From Paraburkholderia ginsengiterrae (lineage in GTDB: Bacteria; Pseudomonadota; Gammaproteobacteria; Burkholderiales; Burkholderiaceae), in contig NZ_LXKA01000346.1 of the NCBI RefSeq assembly GCF_001645125.1, forward strand, positions 1-41,122: a stretch of 41,122 bases of DNA, given 5' to 3'. Below the pieces are notes generated by a model that saw only the letters and a list, made by a program, of their open reading frames with translations, had not been told where the DNA came from and did no database searches. This document shows, piece after piece, positions 30,776-38,978 of this stretch. How positions within the stretch are numbered: the first letter of the stretch is position 1; each line of letters begins with the position of its first letter. The translations under genes and the position numbers were made by a program.

Positions 30776-31549
30776 ATGCACACTCTGCTGCGCCGTTTCC
30801 AGTTCATCTCAGGCGTGGTTCTGCTGATCTATCTCTTTCTGCATCTGGTCAATCATGCATTGGGGATCTGGTCGCTGGATCTCGCCGGACACGGCCTGAC
30901 GCTGGCGCTACGGCTGTGGCATAGCGTGCCTGGCACGGTGCTTCTCTACGGCGCGGCGCTGATGCATTTTTCGCTGGCGCTGCGTACCATCTACGGCCGC
31001 CGCCATTGGGCGTTGCCGCTCACGGAATGGGTTCGGCTCTGGGCGGGATTGAGCCTCCCTCTGCTGCTGATCCGGCATGCGGTCGCGACCCGTCTCGCCG
31101 CGTCTCTTTACGGCTTCGAGCCCAACTACGAGCGCATTGTGATATCGCTCATCACGAGCGGCACGCAAGGCTTGCAGCTTGCGCTGCTCGCGCCGGGCTG
31201 GTTGCACGGTTGTCTTGGACTCTGGCTGCGCATGCGCCACCACGCCTGGGTGCGTCGCGCGAAACCGGTGCTCGTTGCGTTCCTGGTCCTGTTGCCGCTG
31301 CTGTCCGCCGCGGGTTTCGTGCGCATGAAGCAAGCTGTCATGGCAATCAACGCCGGCCCGCTGCACCCCGATCCCAAGCTGGTCTCGCACCAGGTCGCGC
31401 TCGATACGTGGCGCCACGACATTCTGATGCTGTACCTGTCGCTGCTGATAAGCGCGCTCGTAGCCGGTCAGTTGCGCAACTGGCTGGAACGCCGGCAATT
31501 ACGCAAGCAAACGCGGAGTCTTACGGCGCCGCGTCGCTCGGATTGTTGA
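30776..31549 (+). CDS. Six-helix membrane protein resembling the sensor domain of class III cyclases
   Basis: 257 residues, about six membrane helices. The order and motifs are FISGVVLLIYLFLHLVNHAL, WHSVPGTVLLYGAALMHFSLAL, RRHWALPLTEWVRLWAGLSLP, APGWLHGCLGLWLRMRHHAW and the final LPLLSAAGF. These match, from memory, the N-terminal membrane region of adenylate/guanylate cyclases in Rhizobiales and Burkholderiales, itself related to the succinate dehydrogenase cytochrome b fold. Several histidines lie in helices (His23, His27, His65, His101), suitable for haem. No cyclase or ferredoxin domain follows: the ORF ends normally and overlaps the convergent LysR gene by 29 bp. AGGGA seven bases before the ATG supports the start. 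Confidence 0.78.
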   Translation: MHTLLRRFQFISGVVLLIYLFLHLVNHALGIWSLDLAGHGLTLALRLWHSVPGTVLLYGAALMHFSLALRTIYGRRHWALPLTEWVRLWAGLSLPLLLIRHAVATRLAASLYGFEPNYERIVISLITSGTQGLQLALLAPGWLHGCLGLWLRMRHHAWVRRAKPVLVAFLVLLPLLSAAGFVRMKQAVMAINAGPLHPDPKLVSHQVALDTWRHDILMLYLSLLISALVAGQLRNWLERRQLRKQTRSLTAPRRSDC

Positions 31550-32447
31550 AGCCCATGGACACGACGCACTCCGTGAAGTATTCCGCGGTCGCGCTGAACA
31601 CATGGTCCTTGCGATACATCAGGCTCACGGTCAGTTCGGGCAAGTGTGCGTCGGTGGCGAGGCGCGTCAACATGCCTGAGCGGACGTGCTCGTCGAGAAG
31701 GAAGTCGGGCCACACGCTCACCACGCCGGGCTCGCCGGCGAGTTTTGGGTAGAGCCGCTGCGAGGTGCAGACACTGACACGTTGCGGCTCCTGAGCCGGG
31801 CGGCCGCCGCACAATTGCGACCAGAATTCCGGCCAGCTTTCCCGCGTATGGTTGTAGAGCCAGCGGTCGCGCGACAGAACGTCGAGCCGGGTTTCGCCGG
31901 CGAGCGGATCGCCGCTGCGCACGGCGAGCGATTGTGTCCGCACCGCGACGGGGTCCACCTGGAATTCCGCCGTCACGTCCCGCTGTGCGACGGCGGCGAC
32001 GCAAAGATCGAATGTGCCGTCGCGCAGACCGTCGGTGATCTGCCTCGGCTGACATTCGTACACGTTGACCAGCGAATCGGGAAACCGGCGCCGGAATGCC
32101 TGAATCGCCGCGGGCACGGCGATCGATGCCGCAAGCAGCGACACGCCGATCGACAGCGTGCGCTCCGACGACGACTTCATGTCCTTCAGTTCCTGCTCGG
32201 CGCGGGCAATTTCCGCGACCACCCGGCGCGCCCGGTGCAGCAGCGCTTCCCCGTACGGCGTGAGCCGGACGCCGGCGCCGCTGCGTACGAGGAGCTGCAC
32301 CCCCAGGCGCGTCTCGAGTTCCTTCACGCTCTTCGTCACCGCGGGCTGCGACAGATTCAATGCCTCAGCGGCGGCCATGAGCGTGCCGTGTTCGGCAATG
32401 GCGACGAGCATCCGTAGCTGGGTCGTTTTCATGACTGAGGGCGCCAT
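31521..32447 (-). CDS. LysR-family transcriptional regulator
   Basis: 308 residues. Winged HTH at 10-66 (LRMLVAIAEHGTLMAAAEAL, LSQPAVTKSVKELETRLGVQ, RLTPYGEALLHRAR) and a LysR substrate-binding domain from about 95 (TLSIGVSLLAASIAVPAAIQ). Divergent from the M20 hydrolase and binding-protein genes, which it probably controls. Two starts are possible: 32447, which lies within an inverted repeat, and Met6 at 32432. Neither has a good ribosome-binding site. Confidence 0.92.
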   Translation of the reverse strand: MAPSVMKTTQLRMLVAIAEHGTLMAAAEALNLSQPAVTKSVKELETRLGVQLLVRSGAGVRLTPYGEALLHRARRVVAEIARAEQELKDMKSSSERTLSIGVSLLAASIAVPAAIQAFRRRFPDSLVNVYECQPRQITDGLRDGTFDLCVAAVAQRDVTAEFQVDPVAVRTQSLAVRSGDPLAGETRLDVLSRDRWLYNHTRESWPEFWSQLCGGRPAQEPQRVSVCTSQRLYPKLAGEPGVVSVWPDFLLDEHVRSGMLTRLATDAHLPELTVSLMYRKDHVFSATAEYFTECVVSMGFNNPSDAAP

Positions 32448-32463
32448 AAGCTTTCGCTATGGC
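32443..32463. promoter_or_regulatory. Inverted repeat at the LysR/M20 divergent promoter
   Basis: GCCATA-agctttcgc-TATGGC, a 6-9-6 perfect inverted repeat, with a further CCATAAGG immediately after. It lies between the LysR gene and the M20 gene and fits the spacing of LysR-type regulator sites. Confidence 0.5.
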
Positions 32464-32560
32464 CATAAGGAATTGGAAATCGATCTGCCCGCGCAATCGC
32501 TAGCATGGGTGCCTCATGAGCGCCGTGTCGGCGCGCAAAGTATACAGGGAGGCACCGGGC

Positions 32561-33709
32561 ATGCAGCATACCGAAGCGGAGATCGCGGAACTGGTCGCGT
32601 TACGCCGCGATATCCACGCCAACCCCGAGACGGCATTCGACGAAACGCGCACCAGTGAACTGGTGGCCGCCAAACTGCGGGCGTGGGACATCGAGACGCA
32701 TACGGGAATCGGCAGCACCGGTGTGGTCGGTGTGATTCACGGAAGGCTTGGCCCCGGCCGCTCGATCGCATTGCGCGCGGACATGGACGCGCTGCCGATG
32801 CAGGAAGAAGGCATGCCTTTGCATCGTTCGTTGCGCAACGGCGTATTTCACGGCTGCGGACACGACGGGCACACGGCGATGCTGCTCGGCGCCGCGCGCC
32901 ACTTCAGCAAGCATCGCGAGTTTCACGGCACGCTCGTGCTGGTGTTCCAGCCCGCGGAAGAAACCGGCGGCGGCGCGAACGCCATGCTCGCGGACGGCCT
33001 CGAAACGCGCTTCCCGTTCGACGAAATCTATGCCATGCACAACGCGCCGCATTTCTCGCCGGGCACCTTCGGTGTCAGGGACGGCGCGATGCTCGCCTCC
33101 TGCGACGAACTGCGCATCGAAGTCACCGGCGTTGGCGGACATGGCTCCTCGCCCGAAAAGACGATCGACCCGATTGCCGCCGCCGCGCAATTGATCTGCG
33201 CCTTGCAAACCGTGGTGAGCCGCTCGGTCGATCCGAGCGCGATGGCGGTGCTGAGCATCGGCAGCATTCACGCCGGCACGACGTCGAATGTGATTCCCGC
33301 CCATGCCTCGCTCACCGGCACGCTGCGCACCTTCGACGAGAGCATTCGGTCGCTCGCGAAAAGCCGCATCGAAACCATTTGCGCGGGCGTGGCGAAGGCG
33401 ACCGGCTGCGCAATCAGCATCGAGTTCTACGGCAGCTCGCCGGCGACGATCAACCATCGTGAGCAGGCGGACGCGGCGGCTCGCGCGGCGCAGACGGTGT
33501 TCGGCGCGGCCAACGTGCTGCGCGAATTCGCACCGCTCAACGGTTCGGAAGACTTCTCCGAGTTCCTGCTGCGCCGCCCGGGCGCCTACGTTCTGCTGGG
33601 GCAGGGCGGCGTTTATTGCCACCACCCTGAATTCGATTTCAACGACGACGTATTGCCGCTTGGTGTGCGCTTCTTCGTTGCATTGGCCGAGCAGCGTCTC
33701 GCGGCCTGA
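32561..33709 (+). CDS. M20-family amidohydrolase (hippurate hydrolase/aminoacylase type)
   Basis: 382 residues, cytoplasmic metallopeptidase that removes an acyl group from N-acyl amino acids. Metal and catalytic motifs: RADMDALPMQE, HGCGHDGHTAMLLGAA, QPAEETGGGANAM, AMHNAPHFSPG, GVGGHGSSPEKTIDPI and NGSEDFSEFLLRRPGAYVLLGQG, with CHHPEFDFNDDVLP near the end. Start: ATG 32561 has GGGAGG eight bases upstream; the ATG at 32516 has none. It precedes an amino-acid binding protein by 29 bp and is divergent from a LysR gene, so the operon probably serves uptake and deacylation of an N-acylated or conjugated amino acid. Confidence 0.93.
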   Translation: MQHTEAEIAELVALRRDIHANPETAFDETRTSELVAAKLRAWDIETHTGIGSTGVVGVIHGRLGPGRSIALRADMDALPMQEEGMPLHRSLRNGVFHGCGHDGHTAMLLGAARHFSKHREFHGTLVLVFQPAEETGGGANAMLADGLETRFPFDEIYAMHNAPHFSPGTFGVRDGAMLASCDELRIEVTGVGGHGSSPEKTIDPIAAAAQLICALQTVVSRSVDPSAMAVLSIGSIHAGTTSNVIPAHASLTGTLRTFDESIRSLAKSRIETICAGVAKATGCAISIEFYGSSPATINHREQADAAARAAQTVFGAANVLREFAPLNGSEDFSEFLLRRPGAYVLLGQGGVYCHHPEFDFNDDVLPLGVRFFVALAEQRLAA

Positions 33710-33738
33710 ACACTTCACACACTTTCTGGATCGCTCTC

Positions 33739-34539
33739 ATGAATCTTGTAACGCGCCTTGTGGGCGCGGCCTTTGCTGCGTCCGCCGCCGTCGCCCTTGC
33801 ACTGCCTGTCAACACGTTTGCCGCGGATACGGCAACCCTGCGCTTCGGCACCGACGCCGCCTATCCGCCGTATGAATACAAATTGCCGGATGGCAAGCTC
33901 GCCGGACTCGAGATCGACATCGACAACGCGATTTGCGCGGCGGCCAACCGGAAATGCGAGTTTGTCGTCGGCAGTTTTGATGGACTGATTGCAGGGCTGC
34001 AGTCGCGCAAGTTCGATGCGATTGCCGCTGCATTGGCGCCGACTGCCGCGCGCCGCGCCGTAATGGATTTCACGGTGCCCGTGTATCCGGCGGATATTCG
34101 CCTGGTGGCGGCCAAATCCGCGAAGCTGGCGCCGACTGCCGCGGCGCTCGCCGGCAAACGCGTCGGCGTGCTGCAAGGCTCGACGCAGGCGAATTTCGCC
34201 AAGGCGAATTGGGCGGATCACGGCGTGACGATTGCCGAGTATCAGGATCAGGACAGCGCGTACGCCGATCTCCAGACCGGACGCCTCGACGCCACGCTCG
34301 TACTTGGCCCGGCTGCGCAAGCAGGCTTTCTCAGCAAACCCCAGGGCGCCGGGTTCGCGTTCGCCGGAGACCGCATTCAGGATCCCGCGATTCTCGGCGC
34401 CAGCAGCGTGATCGGCGTACGCAAGGGCGACACGAAGACGCTCGAGATGCTCAACGCCGCGCTAAAGAAAATACACGACGACGGCACGGTCGACCGGCTG
34501 ATGCGCAAGTACCTCGGCGCCGACGCGGTAACGCAATGA
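33739..34539 (+). CDS. Periplasmic amino-acid-type ABC substrate-binding protein
   Basis: 266 residues with a signal peptide ending NTFAA. Family features of HisJ/ArgT-like proteins: LRFGTDAAYPPYEYKLPDGK, GLEIDIDNAICAA, FDGLIAGLQSRKFDAIAAAL, GKRVGVLQGSTQANF and the C-terminal ALKKIHDDGTVDRLMRKYLG. It probably binds a basic or polar amino acid or derivative. No permease or ATPase gene is adjacent, so it depends on a remote transporter. Same operon as the M20 hydrolase, and converges with the kinase gene at 34576. Confidence 0.93.
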   Translation: MNLVTRLVGAAFAASAAVALALPVNTFAADTATLRFGTDAAYPPYEYKLPDGKLAGLEIDIDNAICAAANRKCEFVVGSFDGLIAGLQSRKFDAIAAALAPTAARRAVMDFTVPVYPADIRLVAAKSAKLAPTAAALAGKRVGVLQGSTQANFAKANWADHGVTIAEYQDQDSAYADLQTGRLDATLVLGPAAQAGFLSKPQGAGFAFAGDRIQDPAILGASSVIGVRKGDTKTLEMLNAALKKIHDDGTVDRLMRKYLGADAVTQ

Positions 34540-34575
34540 CGCGCGCGGCACCTCGTGATGCGGCCGGGCCGCCCG

Positions 34576-36069
34576 TCACATAGGGACGCCTGCGGAGTTG
34601 GACCTGGCGGTCACCGGCAGTTCGAAGCAGAACGTCGTTCCCGTTCCCGCGTGCTCGACCAGGCGTATCTGACTGTGATGCAGTTGCAGCATGCGGTGGA
34701 CGATCAGCAAGCCGAGTCCGCCGCCTCGATGCGCGCCGCCGGAGCTGAAGGGCCGCTCGAACAGGCCCGCGCGCTGGTCCGGCGGAATGCCGGGGCCGGT
34801 GTCGCTCACCGTGACCGATACCTTGCCGTCCTTATGCGCAAGATCGACTTCGATTGACCCTTCGGCGGGCGTGTGGCGAATCGCGTTGTCGAGCAGGTTC
34901 GTCAGCACGCGTTCGATCATGCCCAGGTCGGCCGTGACGTTCGGCAGGCGTGGCGGAATGCCGGCCCGCAACTGGATGTGCCGCGCCTCGGCCGGCAACT
35001 CGAATTTCTGGAAAACGTCCTGCACCAGATCGACCAGCGAGAATGGTTCGAGAGCGGGTTGCACATTGCCGTGCTCGAGCCTCGCCAGTTCGAACAGGCT
35101 TTGCGCGAGCCGCCCCACCTTGACGCTCTGTGCGAGCGCGATCGCCAGATAGCGTTTGCGCTCCGCTTCGCCCAGCGTGTCGGATTTCAGCGACAGCGTC
35201 TCCAGGTAGCCGTGCAGCGAGGTCAGCGGGGTGCGCAAGTCGTGGGAAATATTGGCGATCAGCTCGCGCCGCTGCTGGTCTTGCCGCGTCAGCGCGCGCC
35301 ATTGTTCGCCGATGCGGTTCGCCATCTGCGCGAACGTGGCTTCGAGCACGGCAATTTCGTCGCCCCGTCCGGCAGGCGATGAACGCGGCACGTTCGGCTG
35401 GGTGTCAGGCTCGCCCTCCGCATCGAAGCGGCGCATGGCTTCAGTGAGGCGGCGCAGCGGCCGCGTGATCAGGCCGAATGCCATCAGGCCCGCAATCAAT
35501 CCCAGCAGCGCGACCAGCGCCATGGACCACAACGTGGTGCGCAGCACCGAGCTGGCCGCCACGCGTGCAGCGAGCGCGTCATGTTCTTCGCCAAGCAGAA
35601 CCACATACACATAGCCGGACGGCGGCTGCCCGCTCAGTTGCAGCGGCGCGGCGCTGAACACCTTTTTGCCGGCGACGCTGCGCGGATCGTCGCCGAGAAT
35701 GGGTAGCGCCTCGCCCGCAATGAATTGCCGGATCGGCTCGAGGTCCACCCGTTCGCGTTTGACGTGCCCGGCGGGCGCGTCGTCGCCCTCGATGCGCCCT
35801 TGATTGTCGAGCAGATAGACCTCGACGCTGGGGTTCACTCTCATCAGCTGGCCGAACAGCTGCCGGACCGCGTCGGGCCGCAGACCGTTGGCGTCCATGA
35901 GCGACGTGCGGTGGGCAATGTGGTCGGCGAGATTGCGCGACAGACTCTGGATGACCTCTTTCTCGTGCAGATCGCTCGAACGGATTTGCAGGTAGGCCGA
36001 CGCGCCGCAGCAGGCCAGCAGGAGCACGGAAAAAACCAGCGAAAGCCGCTGGGTCAGCGTCAGGTTCAC
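34576..36069 (-). CDS. Sensor histidine kinase (HAMP/HisKA)
   Basis: 497 residues, inner membrane. Helices at about 9-28 and 180-202 flank a ~150-residue periplasmic sensor part. HAMP follows (ITRPLRRLTEAMRRFDAEGE), then HisKA with His276 in LIANISHDLRTPLTSLHGYL. The ATPase domain has LLDNAIRHTP, VSDTGPGIP and GGGLGLLIVHRML. The GTG start at 36069 overlaps the TGA of the response regulator (GTGA), so the pair is coupled; the frame is open to 36249 within the regulator gene but is not coding there. The divergent dipZ-msrA genes suggest it senses envelope oxidative or disulfide stress, by context only. Confidence 0.93.
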   Translation of the reverse strand: MNLTLTQRLSLVFSVLLLACCGASAYLQIRSSDLHEKEVIQSLSRNLADHIAHRTSLMDANGLRPDAVRQLFGQLMRVNPSVEVYLLDNQGRIEGDDAPAGHVKRERVDLEPIRQFIAGEALPILGDDPRSVAGKKVFSAAPLQLSGQPPSGYVYVVLLGEEHDALAARVAASSVLRTTLWSMALVALLGLIAGLMAFGLITRPLRRLTEAMRRFDAEGEPDTQPNVPRSSPAGRGDEIAVLEATFAQMANRIGEQWRALTRQDQQRRELIANISHDLRTPLTSLHGYLETLSLKSDTLGEAERKRYLAIALAQSVKVGRLAQSLFELARLEHGNVQPALEPFSLVDLVQDVFQKFELPAEARHIQLRAGIPPRLPNVTADLGMIERVLTNLLDNAIRHTPAEGSIEVDLAHKDGKVSVTVSDTGPGIPPDQRAGLFERPFSSGGAHRGGGLGLLIVHRMLQLHHSQIRLVEHAGTGTTFCFELPVTARSNSAGVPM

Positions 36070-36812
36070 GATGCGTCCTTCGGTGCGCCGGCGGGCGTGG
36101 GCGTCTCGCCGGGCACGGCGAGCTTGTAGCCGCGTCCCCAGACAGTCAGGATGCGCTCGGGCTGCGCCGGGTCGGCCTCGATCTTCGCGCGCAGCCGGTT
36201 GATATGGGTGTTGACGGTGTGTTCGTAGCCCTCGTGCTGATAGCCCCACACCGCATTGAGCAGATCCATTCGTGAGAAGACTTTGCCGGGATGCTGCGCA
36301 AAGTAGTACAGCAGGTCGAATTCGCGCGGCGTGAGTTCGATCGGCTGGTCGTCGACGGCGGCCTCGCGCGTGAGCGGATCGATCGACAGCCCGGCGATCC
36401 GCAGACTGCCGGCTTCGATCCGGGAATCTTTCGCCATGGCGTCGACGCGGCGCAGCAGCGCTTTCACGCGCGCCACGAGTTCGAGCACCGAGAACGGTTT
36501 GGCGAGGTAGTCGTCCGCGCCCAGTTCGAGGCCGAGAATCCGGTGAACTTCACTCGAACGCGCGCTGGTGATGATGATGGGCGTGTAGCGCGTCATCGCG
36601 CGGGCGCGCCGGCAGATTTCCAGCCCGTCCACGCCCGGCAGCATCAGATCGAGAATCAGCGCGTCCCAGCCGCCTTGCTCCAGCAGGCGCAGCCCTTCGT
36701 TGCCGTCGGCGCTGTGCACGACTTCATAGCGTTCGTCGCGCAGATGAAGACTCAGCACGTTGGCGATGTCGACATCGTCTTCGACGATCAGGATGCGCTT
36801 CGAATGGTCCAT
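36066..36812 (-). CDS. OmpR-family response regulator
   Basis: 248 residues. Receiver 1-120 with Glu11/Asp12, phospho-Asp55 (LILDLMLPG) and Lys in DDYLAKPFS. The C-terminal winged helix covers 145-235 (LTPREFDLLYYFAQHPGKVF, YEHTVNTHINRLRAKI, VWGRGYKLA). GGAAG lies seven bases before the ATG. First gene of the pair, divergent from dipZ with a 221-bp promoter region between them, so dipZ-msrA is the likely regulon. Confidence 0.94.
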   Translation of the reverse strand: MDHSKRILIVEDDVDIANVLSLHLRDERYEVVHSADGNEGLRLLEQGGWDALILDLMLPGVDGLEICRRARAMTRYTPIIITSARSSEVHRILGLELGADDYLAKPFSVLELVARVKALLRRVDAMAKDSRIEAGSLRIAGLSIDPLTREAAVDDQPIELTPREFDLLYYFAQHPGKVFSRMDLLNAVWGYQHEGYEHTVNTHINRLRAKIEADPAQPERILTVWGRGYKLAVPGETPTPAGAPKDAS

Positions 36813-37033
36813 GGTTGGCTTCCGCCGTGGTTTGGGGGCGTGGATCGGCGCAAGGGCACGGCGCTGCCAGCGGCCCCTGCGGCCATGCCGCCATTGTGCA
36901 AAATTTTCCGGCGGCGAGTTATCACAAATAATTTAACTTTTCGTGAGGACTTCGACATCCACGGCGCTCTAGGATGTGGCCACTTTCCACACTAACCGTA
37001 TCAACCGACCCTGACCGAACGCCTGGAGCCGAC

Positions 37034-38929
37034 ATGTTACTCATTGTTCTTGCCTATCTTGGCGGCGCTCTCACGATTCTCAGCCCGTGCATCCTGCCGG
37101 TGCTGCCGTTCGTGTTCGCGCGTGCCGATCAGCCTTTCGTGCGCAGCGGCCTGCCGTTGCTGGCCGGCATGGCGCTGACGTTTGCCCTCGTCGCAACGCT
37201 TGCCGCTGTGGGCGGCGGCTGGGTCACCCAGGCCAATCAGTATGGCCGCTGGGTCGCCATCGTGTTGCTCGCGGTGTTCGGCTTGTCGTTACTGCTGCCG
37301 CGCTTCGCTGATTATCTGATGCGTCCGCTGGTGAGCGCGGGCAACCGCCTGTCCAACTTTGCGCAGGCCGATGGTCAGCAGGTCCGCGCGGGTTCCTCGT
37401 TTCTGCTCGGGATCGCCACCGGCCTGCTGTGGGCGCCGTGCGCCGGTCCGATTCTCGGCCTCGTGCTGACCGGCGCGGCGCTGCGTGGCGCGAGCATCGG
37501 CACGACCTTGCTGCTGGCGGCTTACGCGGCTGGTGCGGCTACTTCGCTGGCGATTGCGCTGCTGATCGGCGGGAAGGTGTTTGCGGCGATGAAGCGCTCG
37601 CTGGGCGCGGGGGAATGGATTCGCCGCGGCATCGGCGCGGCGATGCTGGGTGGCGTGGTGGCGATCGCGCTGGGTGTCGATACGGGCCTGCTCACGCGTG
37701 TCTCGACCGTCGCGACCGGCGGTATCGAGCAGAAACTCGTCGATAAGCTCGCGCCGAAGGGGACTCCGGGCAAGCCGCCAGTCGCAGCTGATCCGGCCGA
37801 TACGTCTGCTACGTCTGCTACGTCCGCTACACCGGACAGCGGTGCGATGACGAACGCCAACGCTGCGGCAAACCCGCCGGTCGACGCCGCTCCGGTTGCC
37901 ACCGCAACGTCCGGCGGCGCGATGATCCGCACCGCCGCCGAAGCGGCACCGCTGCCGGTCGAAGGCGTGTTGCCGCCGCTGGACGGTGCGGTTCAATGGC
38001 TGAATTCGCAGCCGCTCACGTTGCAGGATTTGCGCGGCAAGGTTGTGCTGGTCGATTTCTGGACGTACTCGTGCATCAACTGTTTGCGCACGCTGCCGTA
38101 TGTCAAAGCGTGGGCGCAGAAGTACAAGGATCAAGGGCTCGTGGTAATCGGCGTGCATGCGCCGGAATTCGCGTTCGAGCGCAATATCGACAACGTTAAG
38201 AAGGCCACGCATGACCTCGGCGTCGACTATCCGGTCGCCATCGACAACAACTACGCGATCTGGCGCGCGCTGAACAACCAGTACTGGCCGGCACACTATT
38301 TCGTCGATGCGAAAGGGCAGATCCGCTATCACCATTTTGGCGAAGGCGATTATGCGGAGTCCGAAAAGGTGATCCAGCAACTGCTGGCCGAAGCGGGCCA
38401 TGCGGGCGCCTCGAAGGTCGCAATCGGGCTTGGCAACGCCAGCGCGCAGGGCGTGCAGGCCGCCGCGGACGAAGCCGACATTCAATCGCAGGAGACTTAC
38501 ATCGGGTACGACCGGGCGGAGAACTTCGCGTCGCCCGGTGGCGAAGTGCAGGACAAGGCGCACACCTATGCGGCACCGTCGCAGCCTGCTGTCAACGACT
38601 GGGGGCTGGCCGGCTCCTGGAACGTCGGCGCGGAGCATGCCACGCTGGTGAATGCGTCCGGACGTATCGTGTATCGCTTTCATGCGCGCGACCTGCATCT
38701 GGTGCTGGGTCCGGGCGCGGATGGCAAGCCGGTGCGGTTTCGCGTGAGCGTCGACGGTGCCGCGCCTGGCGCCGCGCACGGTGCCGATGTTGCCGCCGAC
38801 GGCAGCGGCACGGTGACCGGGCAGCGTCTGTATCAACTGGTGCGGCAAACCGGCGACGTCACGGACCACACGTTCTCGATCGAGTTCTTGGACCCGGGCG
38901 TGCAGGCCTTTGCCTTCACGTTCGGATAA
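37034..38929 (+). CDS. dipZ: DipZ-type thiol-disulfide electron transporter (CcdA plus thioredoxin-like domain)
   Basis: 631 residues. Residues 1-225 are a CcdA-like six-helix membrane domain with the conserved cysteines Cys19 (LSPCILPVLPF) and Cys136 (LLWAPCAGPILG). An Ala/Thr/Pro linker (~245-300, including three near-identical SAT triplets) leads to a periplasmic TlpA-like thioredoxin domain with Cys347-x-x-Cys350 (WTYSCINCLRTLP). The C-terminal ~150 residues are the beta-rich DipZ C-terminal domain. It should pass electrons from cytosolic thioredoxin across the membrane. GGAG five bases before ATG 37034 supports that start; Met at 36974 is not supported. An msrA gene follows after 49 bp. 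Confidence 0.93.
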   Translation: MLLIVLAYLGGALTILSPCILPVLPFVFARADQPFVRSGLPLLAGMALTFALVATLAAVGGGWVTQANQYGRWVAIVLLAVFGLSLLLPRFADYLMRPLVSAGNRLSNFAQADGQQVRAGSSFLLGIATGLLWAPCAGPILGLVLTGAALRGASIGTTLLLAAYAAGAATSLAIALLIGGKVFAAMKRSLGAGEWIRRGIGAAMLGGVVAIALGVDTGLLTRVSTVATGGIEQKLVDKLAPKGTPGKPPVAADPADTSATSATSATPDSGAMTNANAAANPPVDAAPVATATSGGAMIRTAAEAAPLPVEGVLPPLDGAVQWLNSQPLTLQDLRGKVVLVDFWTYSCINCLRTLPYVKAWAQKYKDQGLVVIGVHAPEFAFERNIDNVKKATHDLGVDYPVAIDNNYAIWRALNNQYWPAHYFVDAKGQIRYHHFGEGDYAESEKVIQQLLAEAGHAGASKVAIGLGNASAQGVQAAADEADIQSQETYIGYDRAENFASPGGEVQDKAHTYAAPSQPAVNDWGLAGSWNVGAEHATLVNASGRIVYRFHARDLHLVLGPGADGKPVRFRVSVDGAAPGAAHGADVAADGSGTVTGQRLYQLVRQTGDVTDHTFSIEFLDPGVQAFAFTFG

Positions 38930-38978
38930 GCCGGTGCGCACGGCCCGGCTCAACCCTCACTGACCTTAAGGACTGACC

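Noticed and set aside
36974-37033. Longer dipZ start at the ATG of 36974
   Set aside because: It adds a polar 20-residue segment before a membrane helix, with no ribosome-binding site; ATG 37034 has GGAG at the right distance.
37289-38953. 554-residue minus-strand ORF opposite dipZ
   Set aside because: Arg-rich shadow; the plus frame carries the CcdA and CINC motifs.
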